A stretch of 64,000 nucleotides of DNA from Pezicula radicicola (lineage: Eukaryota; Ascomycota; Leotiomycetes; Helotiales; Dermateaceae). Made by a program: the position numbers and the translations under genes. The stretch lies in NCBI GenBank assembly GCA_003008705.1, contig PDUO01000012.1, positions 820,870 to 884,869 of the forward strand, read 5' to 3'. Of this stretch, positions 23,301 through 34,801 are shown piece after piece. Within the stretch, counting starts at the first letter, position 1. Each line of letters starts with the position of its first letter. The notes beneath the pieces were generated by a model. That model worked only from the letters and a program-made list of their open reading frames with translations, was not told the origin of the DNA and searched no databases.

Positions 23301-25179
23301 TTATCTCTGATAATGTAACATTGCTCTTCTGAATATTGGCTAACATCTATTCCCCCAGTGCTTACTAGAAGGGCGGCTAGACTGGTCTCTAGTTGATTTA
23401 GCATCCATAACTTCCGAAAACACCCAGGATTTCGATGCAAATGAACGTCGACACTTATGGGATATATGCCCACTACGCTCCTATTGTATTTCCGTATCTC
23501 AACTTTCTCGCAAACTGTCCGAGTACTACAGTGACCATGCAAATTATTCAGCTGCAGTCGTATCAGGACTACAGGCTATCATTTTGGGAAAGGAAATACT
23601 AGGTCCCAAGGATCCCTCAACTTTGAAGGGTATGGGTAGTCTCGCAATCGCAATGGAGAAGATTGGTAAATATGATGCCGCGGAGCTGATCCAAACACAC
23701 GTTTTAAAGGAAAGCGAACTAGCTTTAGGTTATAACCATATAGAGACTATGAACAGTGCAAGCAATCTTGCATTAGTGCTTTGGAAACTGCACAAAAGCC
23801 AGGAGGCTGAGCCGCTGAACCGACGTATAATACAAAGCAGAGAAAAGAAACTAGGCCCCGATCACCCACAGACGTTAATAGGTATCAATAATCTAGCTCT
23901 ATGCCTTCAGGATCTAGGACGGGTTGACGACGTTGAAGCAATGTTTCGACGTGTCTTAAAAGGACACGAACAGCAACTAGGCCCTACGCATCCAGAAATA
24001 TTTACTGATATCAACAATCTGGCAAATATTTTGAATATCAAAGGGCAGTACGAGGAAGCTAAAACCTTTTATGTCCGGGCGCTGGCTGGGAGAGAGAAAT
24101 TTTTGGGACTTGATCATCCACTCACATCTCTAAGTGCCTATAACCTTGCGGGTTTATTTATGGACCAAGGCAACTATAAGGAAGCCGAAATGCTATATCG
24201 AAGAGCTTTTGAGAGAAACGAGAAAGTGCTCGGATTTGAACATGAACATACCTTGGAGAGTGCGCATGGGCTTGCACGAACGCTGGAGGAAAACGGAAAC
24301 TACGAAGAAGCTGAGGTGTTATACCGAAGAGTTATAGAAGGATACGAAAGGCTGAATCACCAACCGCTTAATACTCTTACCTTGTTGTTTAATAACCAAG
24401 GCAAGTTTAAAGAAGCCGAGGATCTATACCAGAAGTCACTAGAAGGGCATGAGAAAGGAAAGGGCCCATTCCACAAATACATGCTAGAGGTTATCTATGA
24501 CCTTGCCGATCTACTTGAGAAGCAAGAAAGATACAGCGAAGCTGAAAATTTACATCGAAGGGCAATCAATGAAAGCCAGGAACATAATTACTACGCTATG
24601 AATAGTCTAGCAATATTACTAGAGAATCAAGGGAAACTAGACGAAGCAGAAGGTCTATATCGAAGATCACTTAAAGAATCAGAGAAAGTGCTAGGAAATG
24701 AGCATAAAAACACCTTAGTAGTGGTCTCCAATCTTGCGGATTTTCTCAAAAATCAAGGCTGTTTAGAGGAAGCAGAATCTCTATATCAAAGGGCAATTGA
24801 TATAAGCCTAGAGCCAAACCACCTTGCTATGAACAATCTCGCAATGTTACTTGAGAACCAAGGGAAGCCAGAAGAAGCAGAAGTCCTGTACCGAAAATCA
24901 CTCAAAGAAAAAGAAAAGGTGCTAGGAAATGAACATAGGCGTACTTTATTAGTTGTCTATCACCTTGCGGATCTTCTCGAAAGTCAAGGCTATTTAGAAG
25001 AAGCAGAAATCCTCTTTCGAAGAGCCGCAGATGGCTACAAGAAGGTGTTAGGTCATGAGGATCCGAAGACTGTTGAGTGTGTGGAAAGACTGGCTGGTAT
25101 TCTTGGGAAGCAGAATGCTGCTGCATCAGAGGACTGGGAATCTGATAGTACGGATTCTATGTGCCCGGAACAAGTTTAG
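20339..25179 (+). CDS. NLR-like STAND protein 1: SesA-like N-terminus, NB-ARC, TPR array (probably disrupted)
   Basis: Exons 20339..20381, 20711..21080, 21180..21624, 21685..21869, then 22024 to about 23149, then about 23359..25179. The N-terminus MSGLEALGAVAAASQLASQG joins across a 329-bp intron that contains the minisatellite. Helical domain to about residue 130, a long amphipathic coiled segment, then NB-ARC: P-loop GLGGIGKT (about 343-350, split by an intron), Walker B LMVVDNADD (about 420), FTTRN, and LPLAISQAA-like HPLAISQAA. After 23359 come about a dozen kinesin-light-chain-type TPRs (NLALVLWKLHKSQEAEPL and so on). An in-frame TAA at 23072-23074 sits between NB-ARC and TPR; the frame downstream (AHNLGNTIF) remains TPR-like and in phase. 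So it is either a pseudogene, a two-protein locus, or has an unseen splice. Family role: fungal non-self recognition and incompatibility, inferred. Confidence 0.8.
20444..20641 (+). repeat. 18-bp minisatellite, 11 copies, inside intron 1 of NLR-like gene 1
   Basis: GAGTAACTCTCTTGTTTT recurs at exactly 18-bp spacing starting at 20444, 20462, 20480 and so on to 20624 (ten full units and one partial), with only 0-3 substitutions each. It lies wholly in the 20382-20710 intron. In an unspliced message the reading frame from the ATG meets TAA in the first unit (20447-20449). Confidence 0.92.
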
Positions 25180-27592
25180 CGAGACATGAAGTTGGTGAGA
25201 AGTCATTCACGAATAATTTGTCGACAGTGGTCTTTTTCACTTGAGTTGCAGCTGAGGATGCGGGACTTTGAAAGTTGTGGATAGTGCATGCTTGTAAACT
25301 CTACAACTTGCTTCAACGCGGAGGAGGGATTTTGTAATATCATTTATTCATTTGTGTAAGTTCAACTGTTCAAATATTCCTCCCTTCTACTACGTGTCTT
25401 AATCTTTGGCTAATAATCTTCTCCCATAGATATTCTTGACCTGCATCAGCTGAATCCTCACCCTCTGCACAATCTGAAGGTAAACGCTGATTCTGATTGG
25501 CTTTGTGGTAGTCTCCTGAGGGAAATGGTGTGGACTGGTGCTACTATCATGCAAGCAGGAGGAACACCAGACCTAGCGGGAACTTGGGTTCGAAAGTGGA
25601 GAGATCCGAAATCAAAGGAGCATCTTCGTGCGGAGTTATTTGAGGTTAGTTGTGATATCATTCCGTATCCTTTTATTTACAAACTTCGTCTTAGTGTTCC
25701 ATCATTGATCTCTGAAGGGATTTTTATTTATTCGGTGTAAAATTAGGAATTTGGTTTGTGTTGCAAAGAGTTTTTAGCTGGGTTATTTGTTCTTGTGGTT
25801 AGGCATGCTACAGTACACACTTCTGCTCTGACTTAGGTAACTTATAAATGCTTGCAATGACACAAGTGCAGTTATTTCTCTCAACTTTCCCACTGCTATC
25901 TCCTGTACAACACCTCGTTCTACGTTTATCCCTACTCTTTACAAGATCTAAACCTAATCGACTTAGTCCTTATTATCTTATTCTTTTAATCTTTTACCTA
26001 CTAGGTTTCAAGATCCTCCCGCCCTTCCTTAAATCACTTATATACTTCATTAAAAGCCAAAAACCGAGGCTTCCATACTGTCGGAATAGAAGCAAGCAAT
26101 CCCTCGCAATATTAAGCTTTACACAAGCTTAGAGATTTACTCGTACCTGTACCAACAACTTTGACATCAATTGAGATATCTACATATAGTTGAAATACAG
26201 TATTTACAACTATAAAACACCAGTAAGTATGATTATACGTGCCTTACCACTTAGCATATCCCTTGTACGGTTATACTGACAATAGGTCTTCCTATAAGGA
26301 TACACAGGTAAAGAGCCAATGGCAGAATGTTAAGAGCTTCGCTTAGATGTTGAATCAACTATGTTATTGGCCATTTGTCGGTAGAGCCATACAAGGAATA
26401 CAAGATATGCTTTTGCCATATGTTCGTACGCGCTCGCTTACAAGGATGGCTAATTCGTTTCCCCTGACTAGGCGAAGGACATGACGTCCAAGGCGCTAAG
26501 ACACACTGACCTGACAGCAGACTCTTTGGAGAACCCTCCGACACCATACAGACAGGAACGATGCAAATTCCCTCGTCTTATATGGTAAGAAATGTACAAA
26601 CTAAGACTTTTATCTCCGTAAGTACAGATAAGATCGACGGGAAAAGTGGATGAATCATAGGCTTGTGGAGAAGCGAGGCGATTCTGGTACTCGTATAACA
26701 GTTCGTATTCGCTTCTCCTCTTCTCGTACTCGTGCCCGAACATTTGAGCGAGTTCGGTACTGTGATTATAGCGACATAGTTTATAAATCGTGTATTTGAA
26801 AAGGGAAAGGATGTTCGAATCAAGAGTATATCTACGCCACCTTCTGAATATTTCTCTATTTCTCTTCAAATTGTTAGAGACATATGCTCTATTGTAGGAA
26901 TAGATAATTGCTTTTGTTTGTTCTCTTCGCTTAGTTTCACCAAGTTTTAGGGCTAGTAGTATCCTCGTGCAACCTGCTTCTTTTCTGCAATATTTACCCA
27001 AAGGAATCACGGACAAGGATAGTAACCTGTTTAACTTTTATTTGCCTACTTAAGCTTTTATTTATCACTTCTTTAATCAATCGCGGACAGCAACTTTGGT
27101 GACGATCGCCCTGTACTACCCACGCAAAGCTTATGCACAACAGCAGTGCATAAGGTGAGTGGCCAGAATCCCTTGCCTGCTATGCAATACTGACAGCACA
27201 AATATTCGTTCTTTACTTGTTAGTGTGCCTGCGGGAGTTTCAAAAGGGATACCGCAAGGCTGGACACGGCACTTTTCATTAGGTGCCGGTACTAACCTAG
27301 TCAGTACAGGGGATTTACTGCGATATTCATGTAGAAAGTGGTAGATGGGGAAGGCATTTTGATCATCGTCAACACGGACTTTGTGACTGTGAAAGTCCTT
27401 CCGCCCTCTCTCCCTGTCGTAAGTGGGTCTTATCTACGAGTATGAACTTACTAGATAAAATGCTTCGAATGGCCATCACCAGCCTTCGGCCCTTCGACGC
27501 TTCGACCAACACCCAGATCTCCACTACAGATAGTACTTGCTTGCTCAAGCACTCACAAAGACCTTCTCTCTACACAATACATTCTGGTCACC
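25180..27592. other. AT-rich intergenic region, possible gene relics
   Basis: About 2.4 kb without a gene I can support. A protein-like stretch sits at about 25431-25645 (see its own entry). A minus-strand frame at 26468-27016 (182 codons) is Ser/Tyr/Arg-rich, has no domain or ATG context and is probably fortuitous. The last 200 bp before 27593 are pyrimidine-rich and resemble a promoter/leader. Confidence 0.4.
25431..25645 (+). pseudogene. Possible coding relic, unidentified
   Basis: One frame reads through with protein-like composition (LDLHQLNPHPLHNL, then SDWLCGSLLREMVWTGATIM and GTWVRKWRDPKSKEHLRAEL), about 65 residues with Trp and charged residues, before running into AT-rich stops. 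No domain is recognised, no upstream exon was found, and it may be chance or the remnant of a gene. Reported only because composition differs from the surrounding DNA. Confidence 0.25.
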
Positions 27593-29434
27593 ATGAGCTC
27601 AACCAAGGACAACGATACGCAAATGCTAGTCAATGACCTTGAACTTGGTCAAATCAGCACTTTTACCAACGTACCAACAGTCACCCCATCAGGCCTACCA
27701 GCTTTACCAGATGGAGACCGACTCGTCGACGAATATGACCTCGGCGAGAGAGATGTGATGCGTATTCGTCAAGGGAATCGAATTCTTCGCAAGATGAGAG
27801 CCCACGAGTTGAAGACAGAGAAAAAGTTTAGACTTGAAGCCATGGGTGCAGAGAGGATTCCGCAAGACAAATGTGTGGCTCCTCCATTACATTCATTGCT
27901 GTTTGCTTCGGCTCCCTTTTCCCAGCCTTCACTTCAACTCTCAGCGCAGCTACTGGACTTCGCCAAATAGCCGTCTCTCGTTTCGCTTTTGGTATCTGGG
28001 GTTCTAAATTGTGTTGTGTCTTCAACATTGTTGTGAGTAGATATTCTATATTCTTGCCGAGAGGTCGAGAACTCTTTCAGTCAAGTTTCAAGTGCTCAAG
28101 CAGGTCATCGTTATTAATCACTGAGAAACTTCAAAGTGATTGAGCATCCTCTAAGGACTAAAACCCATATCATACTGAAGTGCACGACACTAATCAACGA
28201 AAACTTTTAGTCCAGTGCAGCATTCGGCATAGTATACACCGTCCTGGCCGGCCAATTCCTTAGAGCAGTTAGCGGGAGCACAATGTCAGTTCTAGTAGGA
28301 AGCATGATAACCTTTGCCCTAGCCTTCAACTTTTCAATCTTCGGATTCCCAGCTCTCCGTAACTGGTTACAATACGCCTGGATACCAATATCCATCCTCC
28401 TCATCATCCAATACGGCCAATCAGCAAAATACTTCTCTCCCTTCCCTTCAGATTTCACATCTCCGATCCCAGATTCACCTCCTTTGTCAGGGATTAATAG
28501 AACAGCTGCTGGACTCAATTACTTCGCTCTTGTATTTGGACAATCGGCTGCTTGGAGTGCTATAATTGGAGATTATTATGTTCATTTTCCAAGTAATACT
28601 GGGAAATGGTTTACTTTTAGTTTAACTTATGTTGGTCTTGTAATCCCTAGTTTGCTTGTGACGATTTTTGGAAATCTTTGTGGTGGTGTTATTTTATCGA
28701 ATCGGGAATTGGCTGGTATTTTTCAGGAAGAAGGTACTCCAGCTCTTATGTTAGCAATGTTGTCTCCAACAGGCTGGTCTGGATTCGTAGGGGTCTTCTA
28801 TTGTTTTTCGTTTAGTAAGTCTTTCCCTTCTTTTGTTCCCAAAAACAGAACAAAATGCTAAAACAATGCAAAGTTGGCGTCATTAGTATGCTCATATATT
28901 CTGGCGGTCTATCCTTCCACCTCTTGGGCAAACACGTCAACGCGTTACCGCGCTATTTCTGGAGAGTAATCATGGGAGACATAATAGTCGTTGTAGTCTG
29001 GCCAGGAAAAGAAGGAATCATGCAACTACTACAGACAGCTCTACCACTCCTACAGTACTGGGGTATAAGTTTCGCAAGTATCCTCGCACTCGAAGTTCTT
29101 ATTATCCGTCCGAGAATTGGGAGATTTGATATTGCTGGATGGCAAGATCGAAGACGTACTCCACTTGGACTTGCGGGCTTCTCTACTTTGGCATTGTCCT
29201 TTGGGATTAATTATGTTGGTATCTCGAACTATTTTGTAAGCACAATCCTCTATGTTACACTATTTTGAGAAAAGAAAAAACGTTCTAATCTATTCTCCGC
29301 CATAGATTGTCGGGCCGGTAGCAAAGGCAATCGGAACACAGGGTGGTGACGTTGGATTGTTCTTTACAATGGCAACAACATTTATTTTGTATCCAGTTCT
29401 ACGAAGTCTGGAAGTTACGCTTACGGGGCGTTAA
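27593..29434 (+). CDS. Second NCS1/purine-cytosine-permease-like transporter, N-terminal frame break
   Basis: Exons: 27593 to about 28032, 28211..28814, 28874..29235, 29306..29434. The N-terminus (MSSTKDNDTQMLVNDLELGQ to GAERIPQDK) matches the cytosolic lead of purine-cytosine permeases. At about 27866-27880 the frame shifts: the continuing transporter sequence (SSITFIAVCFGSLFPAF, TGLRQIAVSRFAFGIWGSK) lies in another frame that opens with ATG at 27871, and the segment expected between them, including the first membrane helix, is absent. The original frame stops at 27968-27970. Downstream exons are clean (VYTVLAGQFLRAVSG, NYFALVFGQSAAWSAIIGDY, GLSFHLLGKHVNALPRYFW, IVGPVAKAIG, last residues EVTLTGR). 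Probably a decaying gene, or a shortened transporter started at 27871. Substrate unknown. Confidence 0.75.
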
Positions 29435-30375
29435 AGAGCCATATATGAGCACGGCTATAGACAGGTTTCTATGTCGTTCCTTCAAATTTACTTTTCCTAG
29501 AGAGGCTAAAGCCAACCTTTACTTTAGGGTGCTGGCGTTTTGATTATATATATCATTTATTTGGTATGTAGAGAGTTTTCGTATGGTTACTTGTATATGG
29601 AAGAATAATACACGAATTGAGAGATGAATGATTTCGTACGCTCTTCTTTCAGAATCATTTGTATTTCACAAGTTAGAAAGAAATGCCAAGAGTTATTGTT
29701 CTATGCCAATTTTGGGACTAGGCAAAGAATTCTAGGAGTAAAGAACCAGTTTCGTTTTTTGGTGAGATATGATTTTCTTAGGAGATGCGAGACCATAGGC
29801 AAAGCCCCTGTGCAATGCTAGGTAATTATTACAACGCCTCACCCATATATGAGCCGACATGTATGCGACTGAAGGATCCTGTTTACAATTTAGGCTCGAC
29901 ACGTGGAATCCCAATTCAAAATCGTGGCAATGTATTCATTTGAGTCCAAGAACTCAGTCACCAACGTTGTCATTTACCACTTAGACGTTCCTTCGACTTG
30001 GAACATCTTGAAGCACCATTATACATACATTACTTCGGACTCAGCTCCATCTTTTCAAGCCTCTTTCTTATCTTAGAATCAACAACGCCGCCGTTCGGGA
30101 ACCAGGTAAGCCACAGCCGCTCTCGTAATGCACAAGACCGCCCATAAGCAAAAAACACCTCCCACCACATCATATAAAGCAACCAAGCTCTAGCCCCGCT
30201 CGTTGTATCGAAGAAAAAGGGTATGGAGTTTGCGACAAAAAGGAAAATAATTAAAAAGGGACGCATTGCCCGCCGCTACTATGCTCATGAAAAAGAGAAA
30301 GCGTCTATCGTAACCCCACGTTTTCGTATGTATAACCAACCCATTGCGTGTTCATATTCATGTCTAATTCGTTCT
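29435..30375. other. Intergenic
   Basis: About 0.9 kb between the permease and the 3' end of the kinase gene. The only candidate is a minus-strand frame at 30030-30266, listed separately. Confidence 0.4.
30030..30266 (-). CDS. Doubtful 78-residue membrane-type protein
   Basis: First ATG after an in-frame stop. The start MRPFLIIFLFVANSIPFFF is strongly hydrophobic and is followed by a second aromatic hydrophobic patch (WLLYMMWWEVFFAYG) and a basic tail. It could be a small membrane protein or the last exon of an unrecognised gene; no family match comes to mind, and it lies only about 110 bp downstream of the kinase gene on the same strand, so it may equally be 3' UTR. Confidence 0.25.
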   Translation of the reverse strand: MRPFLIIFLFVANSIPFFFDTTSGARAWLLYMMWWEVFFAYGRSCALRERLWLTWFPNGGVVDSKIRKRLEKMELSPK

Positions 30376-33300
30376 TTATGGTCGGCGGCTCATCGCTACA
30401 GTGGCACCGACTGAAGCTAGATCTTGCCGTCCACTAGTGCTCCTAGTAACTCTAGGTAAGCTGCTGCTTCCCGACGCAAGAGGTAATCCAGGCCCAGCAC
30501 TCAACCGTTTGCTGCCAGTGGAGTTATTTAATCCAGCTGCAACTGCAGATTGGCGCCGTTGGGTTCCGTTAAGTGATGTGAGAGGTGGATGGGAGCTCTT
30601 GCTCGGGCTAGCACCAACGGTTTCCCGAGCTCTGATCGGCGCGCCATTCTTGAAGCTCGTCGCTGGCGGTTCTGGAAGTGGTCTGTTGGTTGCGGATGGC
30701 GTCGTGATAGTATTATATCTTTTGATAGGAGATTCACGAGATTCACGGGAGGCCACCCGTGCTGTTGGAACTGATGATTTCTGCCCAGTGATGAACTCAT
30801 GTCTAATAGCCTCGTCGGGCTTCATGCGTCGATCAGGATCCCACCGGAGACAGCGTGTCAGGAAATCGATGAAAGCTTCATCGTCGCATTTCAGAACCTG
30901 TGGTAAAGATTTGGAAGATGGTCGTCGACGTCGTCCCTTGGAAGAGACTGTAAGACGTGGTTTTCCGAGAGAGTCGAAAAAGAGCTTTTTACGGGTACTC
31001 TTCTCGATAAGATGTTTTTCTGGTGGGCCGAAAACTTCCATGATACATGCAAGCTGTTCTTGCTCATTCTCACCAGGGAAGATCGGCACACCGGTGAAGA
31101 GCTCAGCCAGGATACAACCCAAACTCCACATGTCAATTGGCATGCCGTAGGTCATTCCAAGAATGACTTCTGGAGAACGGTAAAAGCGGGATTGGATGTA
31201 AGTGTAGACCTTCTCGTTTTCGAAACAACTTGAACCAAAGTCGATTACCTTGATTTCAGAATGTAGTGGATGAGTCAATAGAATATTCTCAGGCTTGAGA
31301 TCGCAATGAATAACCTTGTGTTGTTTCAACAACAAGAGGCTGCTGAGCATTTGCTTGGTGAATCTTCGAACAATCTTAAGGGAAAAACCTCGGAAAGAGT
31401 TCGATTTGATGAATTCATACAGATTCATGTCCAGAAGTTCGGTGGAGATGCATAGGTGACCTCGGAAGTAGAAGCTCTGTGTGAAGCTCACCATGCTGTG
31501 TCGATTCTTTGGGTCCTAAAGAGTTGTTAGATGGATAGGACGATTGGTACACTTTGATGTTACTTACCCACTCCCGCAGCTTTTGCAGAATATTGACCTC
31601 TACCAAAGCCTGCTGATGGAACCGTTTCTTATTGCGAATAATCTTGATCGCAACCAATCCACCTGTCTTATGGTCGATACATCTCACCACTTGACCGAAG
31701 CTGCCTTTGCCAAGCACATCAATGATCTCATAGCGGTATGACAGGTGATCTCCAGTGACAATCGAGTAGTCTCCTCGTTCATCATCATACCCAAAGTTCG
31801 CATTCTCAGATGATAGCTCTCCGACGTGCTTGTTAGCATTCTGCGTGCCACAGAAGTAGACATCCTTGTAATCAATGATCTCGCCGCGTTCATAGATATT
31901 GAGACTGACGGCCTGGATTGCCTGCTGAGGCGAGACACGATCTTTAGGAGTTGCGCGTTTACGGAGAGCATCCAATTGTCGAGCTGCATGCTCAGTCTCC
32001 TTACGCTTCATACCAAGCTTCTTCATCTCATCCTCGGCAGACATGTCGTCTTTATCGAGGTCAACAGTCCAAGGATCTTGGGGTCTCAAGGCCTCTTGAG
32101 TTCTCATCGTGCTTATAGATTTTTGGGGATTAAGCATCTTGTGCAATGTAGAAGAGGCAGCTTTAGTGGTCGTAGTTGGTGTAGCAGTCTTTTCCGTGAG
32201 TGAATCGAGAGCTTTCTCTTTCTTTGGACTTCGATTAAGTCCCCAGCTATCACTTCGAGTTCTATCGTGACCACTAAGTATGTTAAGGCTTGAAGCAGAG
32301 CTCTTTCTGCGCTTCGAGTCTAAGTATGTTGTTGTTGACTTGGCCGACGGGCTTGGGCTGGGTACAGCATTGTTGTTTAGGTTATTCAAAGTGGCTGAAG
32401 CAGGGAGCCTTGGTGGAGGCATATGATCATGCTTTGGAGGAGGAGGAGCGTAACCGTTCTCACGTTCATTGGCCGCATGTGATATGTTGATGTTGCTCTT
32501 TGAGGTGCTCCTTTTCCAGCCGAGACTGAGTTTTCTGCGTATGGACGAAGATGTCGAGGACGGAGTGGTGGGTTCGTCAGGGCTTGAAGGTTGTGGAGGA
32601 GTTTCACTCTTGTGGGATTTTCCAATCTTTTGAGCCCTTGGTCCCGTGAGTTTTGAATGCCTTTGATCAGCAACTTCTGCAGCAATGAAATCTCCGCTTG
32701 TTTGCGCACGTGGGGCGAATGAAGAAGTTTCGTCAGAGGATTTTGGAAGAGATGAAGAGATGTAAGGTGATACTGTTTGTCGCAGGTGCGGTTGTGGCTG
32801 GCGGGTGTTGATTGGGATAGGTTTTGTCGACTCCGAGCTACTTGTATCAAGTACCGACGACGATCCTGAGCGCAAGTGCTGTGTAGAGCTGCTGCTTCGC
32901 ATAGCGCGCAGGGGCGGGGCTGCCTTTTCCTCCTTTTCAGAACGATTTCTTGAAAAGAAAGAAGCTTTGGAAGCTGTCATGGGGGTGCTAGGAGTCTTGG
33001 CATTTGCACGACGGTTTGGCGGTGTAACTTTGCCGTCTGGAGTAGATGGTTCTTGCAATGCTGCTATCTTTGCCGAAGTTGGTGTGCTCAAAGGAAGGAG
33101 ATTTAAAGGTGGTAATCGTAGTGGCTGTAAATTCTTCTTCTTCCCAGGTTGAGTTTGATTCGTTTGATCGTTGGTAGTTGCAAGTGCTGAAGCATGTCTT
33201 CGAGACCTTGGTTCCATTTCGGTTTTTATGGGTTCTCGAATTGAGGCCCTTCCAGACAAGCTATTGGTCGAGGTACTGTTGATACTGCTGGTATCAAATG

Positions 33301-34801
33301 GCACACCGGACTTTTGTTTAAAATAAGGTGGCTCTGCAGGAGAATCTTTAGGAGATTCATAAGCCTTTGGTATGGCTGGTACTGGAGGAACTTCCTCCTC
33401 ATTATTACCAGCTGAGCTATGTAGACTTCTTGGCTTCGGTGTGGGCAATCTTGAACTGGAAGCAACTACGGGAACACGTGGTTGCAGAGATCCTGTTGAA
33501 GTCCGCGCGGTGTTATAGCTTGTATTAGAGGCTATTGACAAGCCCGAGCTGTAAGATTTACGGTTGGAGATATCGGGAGTTGTACGTGATGATGAAGGTG
33601 TGGAAACCTTTCGGGGAAGCATTGAAGGAGATCGAGAAGAAGGTCGGACTGCAGTATCCGGCTGAGGTGTAGGAGGGGTACTAGGCATAGGAGGTGCGTT
33701 TTGTAAAGCAGACAACCGCTTTGCCCTCCTTGCATCTGTAGGACTAACAGTCCTCGCACCAAGACCTGTTGCATGAGATGCGGAAGTTGGCATTCCGGGC
33801 ATGACAGACATACGTTTAGATGAAGATGAAGGCGTGGCCGTCTTGACTCTGCCAGGAGATCTGCCGGCGAAGGAAGAAGATCGGTTGTGTTCCGGTGTCA
33901 CAACTGACAAGTTACCTGGCGCGTTCCTTGATGGTGGCTGGAGGGATTTTGTTTTCGCAGCCCGAGATGCAGTAGTTCCTCGAGCTCCTTCGGTACTCAT
34001 CCTCCCCCCTGGAATATTCACACGTGTGGTATTCCCCACATCATTCATTCCCTGCGCTGATGAGTTGGATGCTAAGCTTGGGCGTCGCCTTGTTGGTGGA
34101 ACGGTGTGGTCTGAGCTAATCACGCTGCCGGGCCCTATGGACTTTCGGGGAGCCTTGAAAGTACCAGCTCCAGAGATTGGGGGATATTGACTCTGTCGTC
34201 GAGTACGCATAGCAACAGGCGCAGCTGGGGGATCCATAGAGCCAGATGTCGCAGATGTTGTTGATGACACACTGCTCTGGCGTGTAGAGGTACTTTGTCG
34301 GCGCGCCATTGAATTTGCTCTGGCAGGAGGAGGGCGAGGTCCAGACACCACACGACTTGCTGTCCCCCGTGGCGCATCCATTGTTTTGTCAACTTTTTGG
34401 CCCGGAGGCTTTTCTCCTATCATACTTCTTTCCTCTCCGACCTCTGCGCTTGTAAAGTCAGTCAGCCTGAACTCATTGGATGCAGTTGCAATACTGCTAT
34501 GTAAGTCGTCGAAGCTGACAGAAGGTAAAAAATCGTACAGTCCACCAGGAGATTGGGAATCGTCGGGTTGAGTGTATGGGCCAAAGGAAAAAAGGGAATG
34601 ATTGTTACGCGACGACGCACTGAGGGTTGGTTCAAAGGCAGAAGCAGAATACAGTTCTTCTGGATCGTCGTATTCGTAACTGTTATAAAGATCTGTTAGT
34701 GAATGGTGCATTTGCCAACAGCACTGAGCAACAGCGCCGACTCACGGGCTTGGGTCAACAAACTCCTTGGGACCTGGAGGGGCTTTCTTTTCTCGAATCA
34801 T
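30376..34801 (-). CDS. Pom1-like DYRK-family dual-specificity protein kinase
   Basis: Three exons, complement of join(30376..31515, 31568..34679, 34746..34801), 1435 residues. A tiny first exon (MIREKKAPPGPKEFVDPSP) precedes about 980 residues of Ser/Thr/Pro-rich, basic, presumably disordered sequence. Kinase domain about 1002-1300: GKGSFGQVV loop, VAIK lysine, HCDLKPENILL catalytic loop, DFGSSC, and the YTYIQSRFYRSPE activation loop with the YxY tyrosines typical of DYRKs, just preceded by a DYRK-homology-type region (ISLNIYERGEI-like, NLNIYERGEIIDYKDVYF). The C-tail is Ser/Pro-rich. By architecture it is the Pom1 group: cell-polarity kinase at the cortex that limits Cdr2/mitotic entry and septum position in fission yeast; in moulds it acts in polarity and septation (inferred). 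The first 18 codons lie outside the long open frame and are only found by splicing. Confidence 0.9.

Noticed and set aside
26468..27016. Minus-strand 182-codon frame
   Set aside because: No domain, unusual composition, AT-rich setting and no neighbouring exons; likely chance or a relic.
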